Of a DNA stretch of 7,362 nucleotides, positions 7,241 through 7,362 are shown piece by piece. Source of the stretch: Candidatus Bathyarchaeota archaeon (lineage in GTDB: Archaea > Thermoproteota > Bathyarchaeia > TCS64); assembly GCA_002726865.1 (NCBI GenBank), contig PBSW01000020.1, forward strand, positions 10,128-17,489, in the 5' to 3' direction. Made by a program: the position numbers and the translations under genes. A model generated the notes under the pieces. That model searched no databases. It had not been told where the DNA came from and saw only the letters and a list, made by a program, of their open reading frames with translations. Positions within the stretch are counted from its first letter, which is position 1. Each line of letters starts with the position of its first letter.

Positions 7241-7261
7241 ATTCCAATGCTGTGCCTCTGG

Positions 7262-7318
7262 ATGCTAGAGATTGATAAGAAGAGTCTTAATCGCGCATTA
7301 GACAAGTTCAAGATATGA
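7262..7318 (+). CDS. Very short open frame (18 aa), possible leader peptide or chance
   Basis: ATG at 7262 opens MLEIDKKSLNRALDKFKI and stops at TGA 7316-7318. A TATA-like box lies at leaderless distance upstream, and another open frame begins four bases after the stop. The peptide is charged, helical in appearance and unlike anything I recognise. It could be a leader, the start of a frameshifted gene, or noise; noise is the default. Confidence 0.15.
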   Translation: MLEIDKKSLNRALDKFKI

Positions 7319-7322
7319 TAGT

Positions 7323-7362
7323 ATGACTATCAAAATACATGTAAAACTACTGAAAAAACAAA
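7323..7362 (+). CDS. Possible start of another gene, cut by the window end
   Basis: ATG at 7323 opens a frame (MTIKIHVKLLKKQ) that stays open to the last base, 13 codons. A strand-like, basic N-terminus is consistent with a real protein, but 40 bases are too few to identify a family. There is no clear Shine-Dalgarno sequence, and the TATA-like box at 7232-7240 would give a leader of about 60 bases. Confidence 0.25.
   Translation, partial: MTIKIHVKLLKKQ

Overview
The window looks archaeal, most probably from a methanogenic euryarchaeon, but this is inferred from style and not from a marker gene. The evidence is: arginine written largely as AGG/AGA in the left half, AT-rich TATA-like boxes about 26-30 bases upstream of several start codons (leaderless-type genes), T-rich stretches where terminators would be, and a metallo-beta-lactamase/beta-CASP protein of a type I associate with archaea. 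A bacterial origin is not excluded.

Left part (1-4242) is GC-rich; one sample line, 2281-2340, is 40/60 G+C. All its genes are on the minus strand. A two-gene operon encodes the two halves of a heterodimeric ABC exporter. The upstream half (1706-3529) has the degenerate ATPase site residues. The downstream half (1-1706, cut by the window edge) has the catalytic glutamate. The two overlap by one base (TGATG). Upstream of the operon is a LUD-domain gene (lactate-utilisation LutC/YkgG-like family) that I read as a pseudogene, with an in-frame TAG and then a frameshift near its 5' end.

Right part (about 4260-7362) is much richer in AT; sample lines are 38-42% G+C. It begins with a 3'-truncated zinc-ribbon (DUF4379-type) gene on the minus strand, whose reading frame runs into the start of the dead LUD gene. 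That seam looks like a recombination or insertion boundary. A 242-base divergent intergenic region follows, with TATA-like boxes and a 40-base-spaced direct repeat. Then come two plus-strand genes: a complete beta-CASP metallo-hydrolase (RNase J-like nuclease family) and a HAD-superfamily hydrolase with Trp in place of the second motif I Asp. The last 180 bases hold a possible promoter and the possible start of another gene.

Functionally, the two ABC genes clearly work together. The nuclease and HAD genes share a strand and composition, but a T-rich stretch and a separate TATA-like box lie between them, so a joint function is only a guess. I see no rRNA, tRNA, CRISPR array or transposase. The most informative point is the seam at about 4243-4261, where a damaged host-type gene meets a truncated accessory gene.
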